Shown piece by piece: positions 1-9,698 of a DNA stretch of 64,000 bases; within the stretch, counting starts at the first letter, position 1; every line of letters starts with the position of its first letter. Location of the stretch: contig NZ_JADQDF010000001.1 in assembly GCF_019263585.2 (NCBI RefSeq), forward strand, positions 3,658,001 to 3,722,000, written 5' to 3'. A program made the position numbers and the translations under genes. The notes beneath the pieces are model-generated. The model did no database searches. It was not told where the DNA came from and saw only the letters and a list, made by a program, of their open reading frames with translations. Origin of the DNA: Pseudonocardia oceani (GTDB taxonomy: Bacteria; Actinomycetota; Actinomycetes; Mycobacteriales; Pseudonocardiaceae).

Positions 1-187
1 GGACGCGCTGCGGGCGGCGCTGGGCGCCGAGCCGGCCGAGACCACGCTCGGCCAGGCCGAGCACGCCCGCGACGAGCTCCTGCCCGCGATGGCGGCGGCG
101 CGGGCGGCGGCCGACGTGCTGGAGGGCGTGGTGGCCGACGACCTGTGGCCCCTGCCGACCTACCAGGAGATGCTCTTCATCCTTTGA
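1..187 (+). CDS. Type III glutamine synthetase, C-terminal fragment
   Basis: Only the last 61 codons are in the window, in the frame starting at base 2 and stopping with TGA at 185-187. The fragment is an alanine-rich helix with acidic residues, then a segment ending [16 protein letters not shown]. This W-P-x-P-x-Y-x-E-x-L-F ending is what I know from the C-terminus of type III (GlnN-like) glutamine synthetases, which make glutamine from glutamate, ammonia and ATP in the cytoplasm. The catalytic domains lie upstream of the window, so the call rests on the tail alone. The gene ends just before a strong hairpin at 194-233 and converges with the iron permease gene. Confidence 0.55.
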   Translation, partial: DALRAALGAEPAETTLGQAEHARDELLPAMAAARAAADVLEGVVADDLWPLPTYQEMLFIL

Positions 188-193
188 CCCCCT

Positions 194-233
194 GTGAGTG
201 GGAACCGTGGCCCTGGCCACGGTTCCCACTCAC
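194..233. terminator. Bidirectional hairpin between convergent genes
   Basis: Arms 194-212 and 215-233 are perfect 19-base inverted repeats, with only CT between them, so the real loop is slightly larger. There is no T tract on either side. It sits 6 bases after the glutamine synthetase stop and 3 bases before the permease stop at 237-239, so it can end transcription from both sides. Confidence 0.8.
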
Positions 234-236
234 GAC

Positions 237-2321
237 CTAGCGGCGCGAGCGCCAGAGCAGCCACACGAAGTACGGCGTGCCGATCACCGAGGTGAGCAGG
301 CCCGCGGGGAGCTGGGCCGGCGCGATCACCGTGCGTCCCAGCACGTCCGCGACGCACACCAGCAGCCCGCCGAGCAGCATCGCCACGGGCAGCACGCGGG
401 CGTGCCGCGCCCCGACCAGCGCGCGGGCCGCGTGCGGCGCCACCAGCCCGACGAACGCGATCACCCCGACCGCCGCCACCGCCGAGGCCGTGAGCAGCGC
501 GGCCACGGCGAGCAGGCCGAGGCGGGTGCGGCCGAGCGGGACGCCCAGCACGCGCGGGGTGTCGTCGTCCAGCGCCATGAGGTCGAGCTCGTCCCGGGAG
601 CGGGTGAGCAGGTACGCCGCCACGACCAGCGCGATCGCCACGGGCAGCACCTGCGGGAACGTGCGCCCGTAGGTGGAGCCCGACAGCCAGGTGAGCGCCT
701 TCGTCTCGTTGAACGGATCGGTCAGCGTGATCATCAGCGTGATCAGCGACGTCGCCCCGTAGGAGACGCCGACGCCGATCAGCACGATGCGGTCCGAGGC
801 GAACCCGCCCCGCGCGGCCAGCCCGAACACCAGCGCGGCGGTGAGCAGCGCCCCGGCCGCGGCGGAGCCGGCGAGCGCCCAGGTGCCCAGCGTCGGCACC
901 ACCGTGATCGCCGCGACGGCCGCCAGCCCGGCCCCGCCGCTGACGCCGAGCAGGCCCGGCTCGGCCAGCGGGTTGCGGCACACGGCCTGCACCGCCGTGC
1001 CCGCGACGGCCAGCGCCGCCCCGGCGAACAGGGCCGCGAGCACCCGCGGCACGCGCGTGTCCAGCACGAACGTCGTGATCCGGCCGCCCCGCCCGGCCGC
1101 CCAGTTGGCGACGTCGCCCAGCAGCAGCTTCGCGTCCCCGAGCAGCAGTGACGCCACCGCGGTGGCCGCGACGAGCACCACCAGCACGGCGACGACGGCC
1201 AGGTACCCGCCCCGCCCGCGCAGCCGCGACGCGCGGGCCGCCGGGGCGCTGCGGACCGGCCCGGAGTCGCGGAACCGCTGCGCCAGCACCACGAGCACGG
1301 CCGCGCCGAACACCGTCGTGACGACGCCGGTCGGCACCTCGACGCCGCCCTGCCCGCCGAGCAGGGCGCGCACGAGCACGTCGGCGGTGAGCACCACGAG
1401 GACGCCCGCGAGAGCGGCCATCGGCACGAGCACGCGGTGCCGGTGCATCCCGGGCACCCTCGACGCCACGATCCGGACGATCGCCGGCGCGCCGAGGCCG
1501 ACGAACCCGACCGGCCCGGCGACGGTCACCGCGGCCGCGCTGAGCAGCACCGCGATCGCGACGACGAGCAGCCGCGTGGGCCGGACGGCGACGCCGAGGA
1601 CGGCCGCGGTGTCGTCACCGAGCCCGAGGACGTCCAGGCGCCGCCCCAGCACGAGGAGCGCGAGCACGCCGAGCAGCACCAGCGGCCCCGTCTGCGTGAC
1701 GGCGGCGAGCCCGATCTGCGCGAGGTTGCCGCTGCCCCAGGCGAACAGCCCGACGGTCTCCGGGGAGAACAGCAGGAGCAGCGCGGTCGTCAGCGAGAAC
1801 AGCGCGAGCGACACCGCCGAGCCCGCCAGCACCAGCCGCGTCGGTGCCGCGCCGCCGCCCGAGGACAGGGCGAGCACGAGCGCGGCGGCGGTGAGGCCGC
1901 CCGCGAACGCGACGAGCGTCGAGCCCAGGACGGGCAGGCCCGGGACCGTGATGCGCAGCCCGAACGCGGCCGCGGCGACGACGGCGAAGTAGGCGCCCGC
2001 GTCGACGCCGAGCGTGTCGGGGGAGGCCAGGGGGTTGCGCGCGATCGACTGCAGCGCCGCGCCCGCCGCCCCCAGCGCCGCGCCGACCACGACGCCGGCG
2101 AGCAGGCGCGGCACCCGGGACGCGACGACGACCGCCGCGTCCTGGTCGGTGCCCGCGCCCGTGACCAGCCGCCAGAGGTCGGCGGCGTCGACCGCGGCCG
2201 TGCCCTGCGTGAGGTGCACGGCCGCGAGCAGGACCAGCGCGCCCGCCCCGAGCACCGCCACGCCCGCCACCCGCAGCGGGCGGACGGGCAGCGGCGCGGA
2301 GCGGGGCGCGAGGAGGGTCAT
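237..2321 (-). CDS. Double-length FecCD-type iron-siderophore permease
   Basis: A 694-residue inner-membrane permease made of two FecCD (BtuC-like) repeats in one chain, as in FhuB. The N-half carries the family segment around residues 68-105 (SRVPRLLAGVVVGAALG, then ALQSIARNPLASPDTLGV). The C-half repeats it (TRVPRVLAALFAGAALA, then AVQAVCRNPLAEPGLLGV). Most single-copy relatives are about 330-350 residues, so this length means a covalent dimer that needs no partner permease. Its ATG overlaps the stop of the binding-protein gene by 4 bases (ATGA). With the upstream binding protein and ATPase it forms an ABC importer for ferric siderophores. The exact siderophore cannot be told. Confidence 0.9.
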   Translation of the reverse strand: MTLLAPRSAPLPVRPLRVAGVAVLGAGALVLLAAVHLTQGTAAVDAADLWRLVTGAGTDQDAAVVVASRVPRLLAGVVVGAALGAAGAALQSIARNPLASPDTLGVDAGAYFAVVAAAAFGLRITVPGLPVLGSTLVAFAGGLTAAALVLALSSGGGAAPTRLVLAGSAVSLALFSLTTALLLLFSPETVGLFAWGSGNLAQIGLAAVTQTGPLVLLGVLALLVLGRRLDVLGLGDDTAAVLGVAVRPTRLLVVAIAVLLSAAAVTVAGPVGFVGLGAPAIVRIVASRVPGMHRHRVLVPMAALAGVLVVLTADVLVRALLGGQGGVEVPTGVVTTVFGAAVLVVLAQRFRDSGPVRSAPAARASRLRGRGGYLAVVAVLVVLVAATAVASLLLGDAKLLLGDVANWAAGRGGRITTFVLDTRVPRVLAALFAGAALAVAGTAVQAVCRNPLAEPGLLGVSGGAGLAAVAAITVVPTLGTWALAGSAAAGALLTAALVFGLAARGGFASDRIVLIGVGVSYGATSLITLMITLTDPFNETKALTWLSGSTYGRTFPQVLPVAIALVVAAYLLTRSRDELDLMALDDDTPRVLGVPLGRTRLGLLAVAALLTASAVAAVGVIAFVGLVAPHAARALVGARHARVLPVAMLLGGLLVCVADVLGRTVIAPAQLPAGLLTSVIGTPYFVWLLWRSRR

Positions 2322-3288
2322 CCGGTGAGCGCGGCGACCACGGCGTCGGCGTAGGCCGTCATCGACGACGGGCCGCCGAACATCCAGATGCCGTCGGGCA
2401 GCCGGGTGACGTCGCCGGACTGCACGAACGGCAGCGACTGCCAGATCGCGTTGCCGCCCAGGACGTCGGTGTAGACGTCACCGCCGTCCGCGGCGTTGGC
2501 GTAGTAGACGTACTCGACGTCGGCGGGCAGCGCGGTCAGGCCCTCGACGTCGGTGCCGGCGAGGCCGTAGTCGGGGTCGCCCTCCATCGGCCACGCGTTG
2601 ACCAGGCCGAGCTCCGCCGCGACCGACTCGGCCAGCGACCCGGTCGTGAACGGGCGGATGGAGACCTGCGAGCCCTCGAGGTAGGCGTCGGAGAAGGCGA
2701 AGGGCCGCCCGGTCAGCCCGGCGCCGGCGAGCGCCTGCGCGCCCGCGGCGAGGGAGGCGTCGAAGTCGGCGAGGACCTGCTGCGCCTCGGCCTCCTTCCC
2801 GGTTGCCTGCGCGAGGAGCTCCAGGTTGGTGCGCATCTGCCCGAGGCCGTCGGCGGCGTCGGCCGGGCGCACGACCAGCACCGGCGCGATCGACTCCAGC
2901 TGCGCGATCGCCGCCTCGGGGAGGTCGGTCGTGGCGACGACGAGGTCGGGGTCGAGCGCCGCGATGGCGTCGACGCTGGGCTCGCCGCGGACGCCGACGT
3001 CGGTGACGTCGCCGGTGAGCGGCTCGGTCTGCACCCACTTCGAGTAGCCCTCGACGTCGGACACGCCGACCGGCACCACGCCGAGCGTCACCAGGTTCTC
3101 GACGACGCCCCACTCCAGGCCGACGGTGCGCTCGGCCGGGCCGTCGACGACGACCTCCTGGCCGCGGCCGTCGGTGAGCGTGATCTGCGCGCCCGAGGGG
3201 GCGGCGGCACCGGGGGCGGCCGCCTCCTCGGTGGTGCCGCAGGCGGAGAGCAGCAGCGACGCCGCCGCGACCGTCAGCAGGAGCCTTC

Positions 3289-3292
<4 letters not shown>
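2318..3292 (-). CDS. Iron-siderophore ABC transporter substrate-binding lipoprotein
   Basis: A 324-residue periplasmic-binding-protein type 2 (FhuD/FecB-like) protein. The N-terminus has two arginines, a short hydrophobic stretch and the lipobox LLSAC at about residues 14-18, so it should be a lipoprotein on the outer face of the membrane. The body has the family layout: a GRGQEVVVDGPAERTVGL strand, then GVVPVGVSDVEGY and the helix-backbone region DAIAALDPDLVVATTD. It captures the ferric siderophore and passes it to the fused permease encoded directly downstream. The gene overlaps both neighbours by 4 bases, which implies a single translationally coupled operon. Confidence 0.88.
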
Positions 3293-4119
<827 letters not shown>

Positions 4120-4122
4120 GGC

Positions 4123-4141
4123 ACAGGATAGGCACACCTAT
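4123..4141 (-). promoter_or_regulatory. DtxR/IdeR-like iron box
   Basis: Read on the minus strand, these 19 bases are ATAGGTGTGCCTATCCTGT. They match the IdeR consensus TTAGGTTAGGCTAACCTAA at 12 of 19 positions, including both AGGT and ACCT-type half-sites. They overlap the TATCCT -10-like box of the iron importer operon, where a bound iron-loaded repressor would block transcription. Confidence 0.6.
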
Positions 4142-4222
4142 ATGAGGGGAGGGAACCCTCCGTGTCCGTTTCGTGCCCGACCTCGCGGGGGCGCGGACGC
4201 GGGGCGGCATACGCTGGTCACC

Positions 4223-6016
4223 ATGAGTTCCCACGTGCTGACCGCCGTGGCCTGGCCGTACGCCAACGGCCCGCGGCACATCGGTCACGTCTCCGGCTTC
4301 GGTGTGCCCTCCGACGTGTTCTCGCGCTACCGGCGGATGGTCGGCGACGACGTGCTGATGGTCAGCGGCACCGACGAGCACGGGACGCCCATCCAGGTGC
4401 AGGCCGACGCCGAGGGGCTCACGCCGCGCCAGCTCGCCGACAAGTACAACCGCGTGATCGTCGACGACCTGCAGGGCCTGGGCCTGTCCTACGACCTGTT
4501 CACCCGCACCACCACGAGCACCCACTACGAGGTCGTGCAGGACCTGTTCCTGGCGCTGCACAAGAACGGGTACGTGTTCACGCGGACGGCGATGGGCGCG
4601 ATCAGCCCGTCGACGGGGCGGACGCTGCCCGACCGCTACGTCGAGGGCACCTGCCCGATCTGCGGCTACGAGCACGCGCGCGGCGACCAGTGCGACAACT
4701 GCGGCAACCAGCTCGACCCGGCCGACCTCAGGAACCCGCGGTCGAAGATCAACGGCGAGACGCCGCTGTTCGTCGAGACCGAGCACTTCTTCCTCGACCT
4801 GCCGGCGTTCGCCGACTCGCTGGGCTCGTGGCTGTCCACGCGCACCGACTGGCGTCCCAACGTCCTCAAGTTCGCGACGAACCTCGCCAACGACCTCAAG
4901 CCGCGCGCGATCACCCGCGACCTGGACTGGGGCGTCCCCGTGCCGCTCGAGGGCTGGCGCGAGGACGGGATGAAGCGGCTCTACGTCTGGTTCGACGCGG
5001 TGATCGGCTACCTGTCGGCCTCGGTGGAGTGGGCGCGGCGCGGGCCGGACCCCGACGCCTGGAAGAAGTGGTGGACCGACCCGTCGGCCGAGGCCTACTA
5101 CTTCATGGGCAAGGACAACATCGTCTTCCACTCCATCATCTGGCCGGCGCTGCTGCTCGGCCAGAACGGGGCGGGCGACCGCGGCGGCTCGCCGGGCGTC
5201 TTCGGCACGCTGAACCTGCCCAGCGAGGTCGTGTCGTCGGAGTTCCTGACGATGAGCGGCTCGAAGTTCTCCACCAGCCGCGGCACCGTCATCTACGTGA
5301 CCGACTTCCTCCGGGAGTTCGGGCCCGACGCGCTGCGCTACTTCATCGCCACGGCGGGTCCGGAGAACCAGGACACCGACTTCACCTGGGACGAGTTCGT
5401 CCGGCGCACCAACTTCGAGCTGGCCAACGAGTGGGGCAACCTCGTCAACCGCTCGATCTCCATGGCCCACAAGAACGTCGGCGCGATCCCGAAGCCGACG
5501 GCCCCGACCGACGCCGACGCCGAGCTGCTCGCCGCGGCGCGGGCCGGCTTCGACACCGTGGGCGGGCTGCTGGCGCGCAACCGGTTCAAGCAGGCCTCGG
5601 GCGAGGCGATGCGGATCGTCACGCTGGCCAACCGGTACCTGAGCGACCAGGAGCCCTGGAAGCGCAAGGACGACCCCGACCGGCGCGACACGATCCTGCA
5701 CACCGCGCTGCAGGTCGTGCAGGACGCCAACACGCTGCTCACGCCGTTCCTGCCGCACTCCGCGCAGCAGGTGCACGAGGCGCTGGGCGGCACCGGGGTG
5801 TGGGCGGCGCAGCCGGAGGTCCGGGAGGTCGAGGAGCTCGGCGAGGGCCCGTCGTACCCGGTGCTCACCGGCGACTACGCGAGCGAGCAGGCGAGCTGGG
5901 GCAGTACGCCGATCGAGATCGGCCGGCCGCTGGGCAAGCCGAGCCCGCTGTTCGCGAAGCTCGACCCCGAGCTCGGCGAGACCGGGCCGGAGTGGGCCCC
6001 GATCGTCCGCCCGTGA
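4223..6016 (+). CDS. metG: Methionyl-tRNA synthetase
   Basis: A 597-residue class I aminoacyl-tRNA synthetase that charges tRNA-Met in the cytoplasm. The HIGH-type motif is HIGH (PRHIGHVSG, near residue 17) and the KMSKS-type loop is [10 protein letters not shown] near residue 350. A zinc knuckle region [18 protein letters not shown] lies near residues 143-160, as in MetG1-type enzymes. I start at the ATG at 4223 because the protein homology begins with [16 protein letters not shown] and a TACGCT -10 box sits 7 bases upstream, suggesting a leaderless message. The stop overlaps the tatD GTG by 3 bases. It matches Rv1007c in gene order, although here it runs in the same direction as tatD. Confidence 0.95.
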   Translation: MSSHVLTAVAWPYANGPRHIGHVSGFGVPSDVFSRYRRMVGDDVLMVSGTDEHGTPIQVQADAEGLTPRQLADKYNRVIVDDLQGLGLSYDLFTRTTTSTHYEVVQDLFLALHKNGYVFTRTAMGAISPSTGRTLPDRYVEGTCPICGYEHARGDQCDNCGNQLDPADLRNPRSKINGETPLFVETEHFFLDLPAFADSLGSWLSTRTDWRPNVLKFATNLANDLKPRAITRDLDWGVPVPLEGWREDGMKRLYVWFDAVIGYLSASVEWARRGPDPDAWKKWWTDPSAEAYYFMGKDNIVFHSIIWPALLLGQNGAGDRGGSPGVFGTLNLPSEVVSSEFLTMSGSKFSTSRGTVIYVTDFLREFGPDALRYFIATAGPENQDTDFTWDEFVRRTNFELANEWGNLVNRSISMAHKNVGAIPKPTAPTDADAELLAAARAGFDTVGGLLARNRFKQASGEAMRIVTLANRYLSDQEPWKRKDDPDRRDTILHTALQVVQDANTLLTPFLPHSAQQVHEALGGTGVWAAQPEVREVEELGEGPSYPVLTGDYASEQASWGSTPIEIGRPLGKPSPLFAKLDPELGETGPEWAPIVRP

Positions 6017-6894
6017 GCGGGCACGCGCGGCGGGCGGCCCCGGAGCCGCCCGAGCCGCTCGGCGTTCCGACCGTCGACTCCCACACCCACCTCGACGCCT
6101 GCGGCTGCGTCACGGCCGAGGACGTTCGGGCGGCGATGGACCGCGCCGAGGCCGTGAACGTCACGCGCGCGGTGACGATCGCCGACGACCTCGACGGCGC
6201 CCGGTTCGCCGTCCGCGCCGCCCACTGGGACGAGCGCGTCACCGCCGCCGTGGCATTGCACCCCACGCGCACCGCCGCCGTCACCGACGCGGAGCGGGCC
6301 GAGATCGAGGCGCTGGCGCGCGACCCGCGCGTCGTCGCGGTGGGGGAGACGGGACTCGACCACTACTGGCAGTACTCCCCGCACGACGCCCAGGAGCGCG
6401 AGTTCCGCTGGCACATCGACCTGGCCAAGCGCCTGGGCAAGCCGCTGATGATCCACGACCGCGACGCGCACGCCGACGTCCTGCGCGTGCTGCGCGAGGA
6501 GGGCGCCCCGGAGACGGTGGTGTTCCACTGCTTCTCCGGCGACGCGGCGATGGCGCGCGAGTGCGTCGACGCCGGGTACGTGCTGTCCTTCGCCGGGCCC
6601 GTGACCTTCACGAACAGCCGCGACCTGCAGGAAGCGGCGGTGCTGGTGCCCGAGGACGCGTTCCTCGTGGAGACCGACGCCCCCTTCCTCACCCCGCACC
6701 CGCACCGCGGGCGCGCCAACGAGCCGTTCTGCCTGCCCTGGACGGTGCGCGGGATCGCGGCCCTGCGCGGGGTCACGGCCGAGGAGGTCGCCGACGCCGC
6801 ACGGCGCAACGCCGAGCGGGTGTTCCGGTTCGCTGAGCTGCCACCCACCGCATCCAGCGGCACGCCCGGCGTAGACGACGCACGTTCGGCGTAG
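6013..6894 (+). CDS. tatD: TatD family metal-dependent hydrolase/DNase
   Basis: A 293-residue TIM-barrel metallohydrolase. Metal ligands expected of the family are visible: VDSHTHLD near residue 20, the [10 protein letters not shown] glutamate strand near residue 112, H in MIHDRD, H in VVFHCFSG, and the final D in [15 protein letters not shown]. TatD proteins act as 3'-5' exonucleases on nucleic acids, probably in DNA or RNA quality control. The GTG start at 6013 overlaps the metG stop (GTGA), so the two are translationally coupled. The order metG-tatD-rpfB is conserved in mycobacteria. Confidence 0.92.
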   Translation: MSGHARRAAPEPPEPLGVPTVDSHTHLDACGCVTAEDVRAAMDRAEAVNVTRAVTIADDLDGARFAVRAAHWDERVTAAVALHPTRTAAVTDAERAEIEALARDPRVVAVGETGLDHYWQYSPHDAQEREFRWHIDLAKRLGKPLMIHDRDAHADVLRVLREEGAPETVVFHCFSGDAAMARECVDAGYVLSFAGPVTFTNSRDLQEAAVLVPEDAFLVETDAPFLTPHPHRGRANEPFCLPWTVRGIAALRGVTAEEVADAARRNAERVFRFAELPPTASSGTPGVDDARSA

Positions 6895-6981
6895 CGGAGC
6901 GGCCACTCGGCGCTCACGGTGTGTCGCGGGCCGGTTCGTTCGCTCACCGCCCGTTACGGTTCCGTGATCGCTCAACCGGGG

Positions 6982-7060
6982 TGGGGAACGCTCCCCAGCA
7001 CAGCGGTCGCGGTGGTCCGAGGCGCTCCCCCAGCACGTCGCCCCCGGACCACCGCGGCCG
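6982..7060 (+). promoter_or_regulatory. Structured 5' leader of rpfB with two hairpins
   Basis: The first hairpin has arms 6982-6987 and 6992-6997 (loop ACGC). The second, large hairpin has arms 7004-7019 and 7045-7060 (16 pairs including one G-U, loop 7020-7044) and ends on the base before the rpfB GTG. The segment CGCTCCCC(C)AGCAC occurs twice (6989-7001 and 7023-7036). The G-rich arm at 6982-6987 could therefore pair with either copy, giving mutually exclusive folds. No ribosome binding site is visible before the GTG. A TACGGT -10-like box lies about 100 bases upstream. Confidence 0.5.
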
Positions 7061-8755
7061 GTGACTCCTCCCCTGCCCGGGTCCGTCGAGGTCAGGATCG
7101 GTGTGGTCGACGTATCCGCGCGTGCGCGACGCCGTGCCGCACTCGCCCGCGTGGGCGAGTTCGTGTCCCCCGAGCCGGTGTCCGTCGGACACCCCGGCTC
7201 GCTGCCCCTCGACGACGACGGCTGGTTCGGCACCGCGGAGGTCTTCCCGGAGCCGTCGGCCGTCCCCGAGATCGAGAACGCGCCGGTCATCGGCCGTCCG
7301 GTCCGGATGCGCCTGCTCGGCATCCCGGAGATCGAGCCGCTGCCCCCGACCGGCCCGATCACGATCGTCCGGGACGACCAGCGCCCCGAGGAGCTCACCG
7401 GGCCGATGGCCCCGCTCCTGCTCGACGAGGGGCTGACCGGGCCGCTCGCGGTGGTCGAGGCGCCCGAGGCGCCGGCCCCCGCCGAGGCTCCTGCCGACAC
7501 CGAGGTCGACGAGCCGCACACCGAGCAGTTCGCCGCGGTCGTGGTGGAGGAGCCGGCTCCCGCCCCCGCGCCGGCCCTCGCCGCAGCCCCCGCCGCCGTC
7601 GCGAGGCCCGTCCCCGCCCTCCCTGCTCCCCGCGGCGCCCGCACGGCCCGCATCGGCGTCCGCGCCACGGTGCTGGCGGTCCTGCTCGCCCTCGTCGGCG
7701 GCGGGGCCGGTGCGCTGGCGATGGACAAGGCCGTCGTGCTCTCGGTCGACGGTCAGGAGCGCACGCTCCACACGTTCGCCGGTGACGTCGCCGGGGCGCT
7801 CGCCGCCGCCGGCATGGTCCCGAGCCCGCAGGACCGCGTGCAGCCCGCGCTGCCCACCGACGTCGCCGACGGCGACTACATCATCGTCAACCGCGCCCGC
7901 CCGCTGACGCTCGTCGAGGGTGGCCAGGAGCGGCAGGTCTGGACGACGGCCGCGTCCGTGCAGGAGGCGCTGTCCAGCCTCGGCATGGACGCCGCGCCGA
8001 TCCAGATGTCGACCTCCCCGGACGCGACGATCCCGCTGTCGGGCCTCGCGCTGGAGCTCAACATCCCGCGCACGGTCTCGCTGGCCGACGGGTCGGCCGC
8101 GCAGGTGCCCGTCACGACCTCGGCCGGCACGGTCGCCGGCCTGCTCGCCGAGCAGGGCGTCACGCTCGGCCCCGACGACGTCTCGGTCCCCAGCCCCGAC
8201 ACCGCGCTGGCCGACGGCACCGCGGTGCAGATCGTGCGCAACGGCGAGGGCGAGGTCATCGAGACCCGCACCATCGCGCCGCCCGAGGAGGTCGTCGAGG
8301 ACCCGGAGATGCCGCGCGGCGAGCGCGAGGTCGTCGACCCGGGCACCCCGGGCGAGCAGACCGCCGTCGTCCGCGTCTTCGTGCAGAACGGCCAGGAGGT
8401 GCGCCGCGTGCAGGTGCGCGCCGGGTCGACGACGCCCCCGACGCCGCGGATCGTGCGCGTCGGCACCAACGACGACGTCCCGCAGGCCCCGGCCGTGTCC
8501 GACGGCGGTGTCTGGGACCGGCTGGTGCAGTGCGAGGCCACCGGCAACTGGGCGATCAACACGGGCAACGGCTACTACGGCGGCCTGCAGTTCGACCGCT
8601 CCACCTGGCAGGCCTACGGCGGCGGCGAGTACGCCGACCTGCCGCACCAGGCCAGCCGCGAGGAGCAGATCGCGATCGCCACGAAGGTCCGCGACGACCG
8701 CGGCGGCTACGGCGCCTGGCCCGCCTGCTCGCGCAAGCTCGGCCTGCCCCGATGA
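7061..8755 (+). CDS. rpfB: Resuscitation-promoting factor RpfB-like cell-wall hydrolase
   Basis: 564 residues. An unusual acidic, proline-rich N-terminal part of about 195 residues precedes a membrane anchor at about 197-222 (basic run, then [17 protein letters not shown]). Outside follow three DUF348 repeats (about 225-400), a G5 domain near 405-480, and a C-terminal Rpf lysozyme-like domain starting [13 protein letters not shown], whose glutamate is the expected catalytic residue, then [13 protein letters not shown]. It cleaves peptidoglycan glycan strands to restart growth of dormant cells. M. tuberculosis RpfB begins almost directly with its anchor, so the long cytosolic extension is odd. 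The true start could lie downstream, but reading-frame composition looks coding throughout. ksgA follows after 7 bases. Confidence 0.88.
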   Translation: MTPPLPGSVEVRIGVVDVSARARRRAALARVGEFVSPEPVSVGHPGSLPLDDDGWFGTAEVFPEPSAVPEIENAPVIGRPVRMRLLGIPEIEPLPPTGPITIVRDDQRPEELTGPMAPLLLDEGLTGPLAVVEAPEAPAPAEAPADTEVDEPHTEQFAAVVVEEPAPAPAPALAAAPAAVARPVPALPAPRGARTARIGVRATVLAVLLALVGGGAGALAMDKAVVLSVDGQERTLHTFAGDVAGALAAAGMVPSPQDRVQPALPTDVADGDYIIVNRARPLTLVEGGQERQVWTTAASVQEALSSLGMDAAPIQMSTSPDATIPLSGLALELNIPRTVSLADGSAAQVPVTTSAGTVAGLLAEQGVTLGPDDVSVPSPDTALADGTAVQIVRNGEGEVIETRTIAPPEEVVEDPEMPRGEREVVDPGTPGEQTAVVRVFVQNGQEVRRVQVRAGSTTPPTPRIVRVGTNDDVPQAPAVSDGGVWDRLVQCEATGNWAINTGNGYYGGLQFDRSTWQAYGGGEYADLPHQASREEQIAIATKVRDDRGGYGAWPACSRKLGLPR

Positions 8756-8762
8756 TGGGGCA

Positions 8763-9632
8763 GTGACCAAGGGGCCAGCGACCGACGGGGCAGCGACCGG
8801 ACCCTCCCGACTGCTCGGCCCCGCGGAGGTGCGGGCCCTCGCCGACGAGCTGGGGGTCCGCCCCACCAAGAAGCTCGGGCAGAACTTCGTGCACGACCCC
8901 AACACGGTGCGCCGCATCGTGAAGGCGGCCGAGCTCGCGCCCGACGACGTCGTGGTGGAGGTCGGCCCCGGCCTCGGGTCGCTCACGCTCGCGCTGCTGC
9001 CCGCCGTCGCGGGCGTGCACGCCGTGGAGATCGACCCGGTGCTCGCCGCGCGCCTGCCCGCCACCGTCGCCGACCGCGCGCCGACGCTGGCCGACCGGCT
9101 CACCGTCGTCACCGCCGACGCCCTGCGCGTCGGGGCGGCGCAGCTGCCGGGTGCCACGGCGCTGGTCGCGAACCTGCCCTACAACGTCGGCGTGCCCGTC
9201 GTGCTGCACCTGCTCGCCGAGCTCCCCGGGCTGCGCCGCGGCCTGGTGATGGTGCAGTCGGAGGTGGCCGAGCGCCTCGCCGCGGGGCCGGGCAGCCGGG
9301 CGTACGGGGTGCCGAGCGCGAAGCTCGCCTGGTTCGCCGCCGCCCGCCGCGCGGGTCCGGTGCCGCGCGCGGTGTTCTGGCCGGTGCCCGGCGTCGACTC
9401 CGGGCTGCTGGCCTTCGACCGCCGCGAGCCCCCGCCCGGCGACCGCGTCGCCGTGTTCGCGCTGATCGACGCGGCCTTCGCCCAGCGGCGCAAGGCGCTG
9501 CGCAGCGCGCTGTCCGGGTGGGCCGGCTCGCCCGCGGCCGCCGAGGAGGCGCTGCGCGCGGCCGGGATCGACCCGATGACCCGCGCCGAGCGCCTGGGCA
9601 TCGAGGACTTCGCCCGCCTCGCCGCCGTCTGA
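8763..9632 (+). CDS. ksgA: 16S rRNA dimethyladenosine transferase
   Basis: A 289-residue methyltransferase (RsmA) that dimethylates two adjacent adenosines in the last hairpin of 16S rRNA during 30S maturation. It has [10 protein letters not shown] near residue 37, the SAM-binding [16 protein letters not shown], and the catalytic NLPYNVGVP motif that flips the target adenine. The start is a GTG 7 bases after the rpfB stop, so it probably shares the rpfB transcript, as in M. tuberculosis. In that species ispE follows immediately; here an exporter gene intervenes. Confidence 0.93.
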   Translation: MTKGPATDGAATGPSRLLGPAEVRALADELGVRPTKKLGQNFVHDPNTVRRIVKAAELAPDDVVVEVGPGLGSLTLALLPAVAGVHAVEIDPVLAARLPATVADRAPTLADRLTVVTADALRVGAAQLPGATALVANLPYNVGVPVVLHLLAELPGLRRGLVMVQSEVAERLAAGPGSRAYGVPSAKLAWFAAARRAGPVPRAVFWPVPGVDSGLLAFDRREPPPGDRVAVFALIDAAFAQRRKALRSALSGWAGSPAAAEEALRAAGIDPMTRAERLGIEDFARLAAV

Positions 9633-9663
9633 CCGGATCGTCCCCGCCCCGGCCGGGGTCGAG

Positions 9664-9692
9664 TTGTCGGCTCCCCGGGCCCGGCTGATACT
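9664..9692 (+). promoter_or_regulatory. Promoter of the MFS exporter gene
   Basis: TTGTCG at 9664-9669 and GATACT at 9687-9692 are separated by 17 bases, a good sigma-70-type spacing. The exporter ATG follows 6 bases later, so the transcript is probably leaderless. The exporter can thus be expressed separately from rpfB-ksgA. Confidence 0.55.
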
Positions 9693-9698
9693 CCGGAC

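Noticed and set aside
6940..7060. c-di-AMP (ydaO-type) riboswitch before rpfB
   Set aside because: Some actinobacterial rpf genes have one, but the conserved GUCAGCUAACC-type segment and the usual GGGAAC core arrangement cannot be found here.
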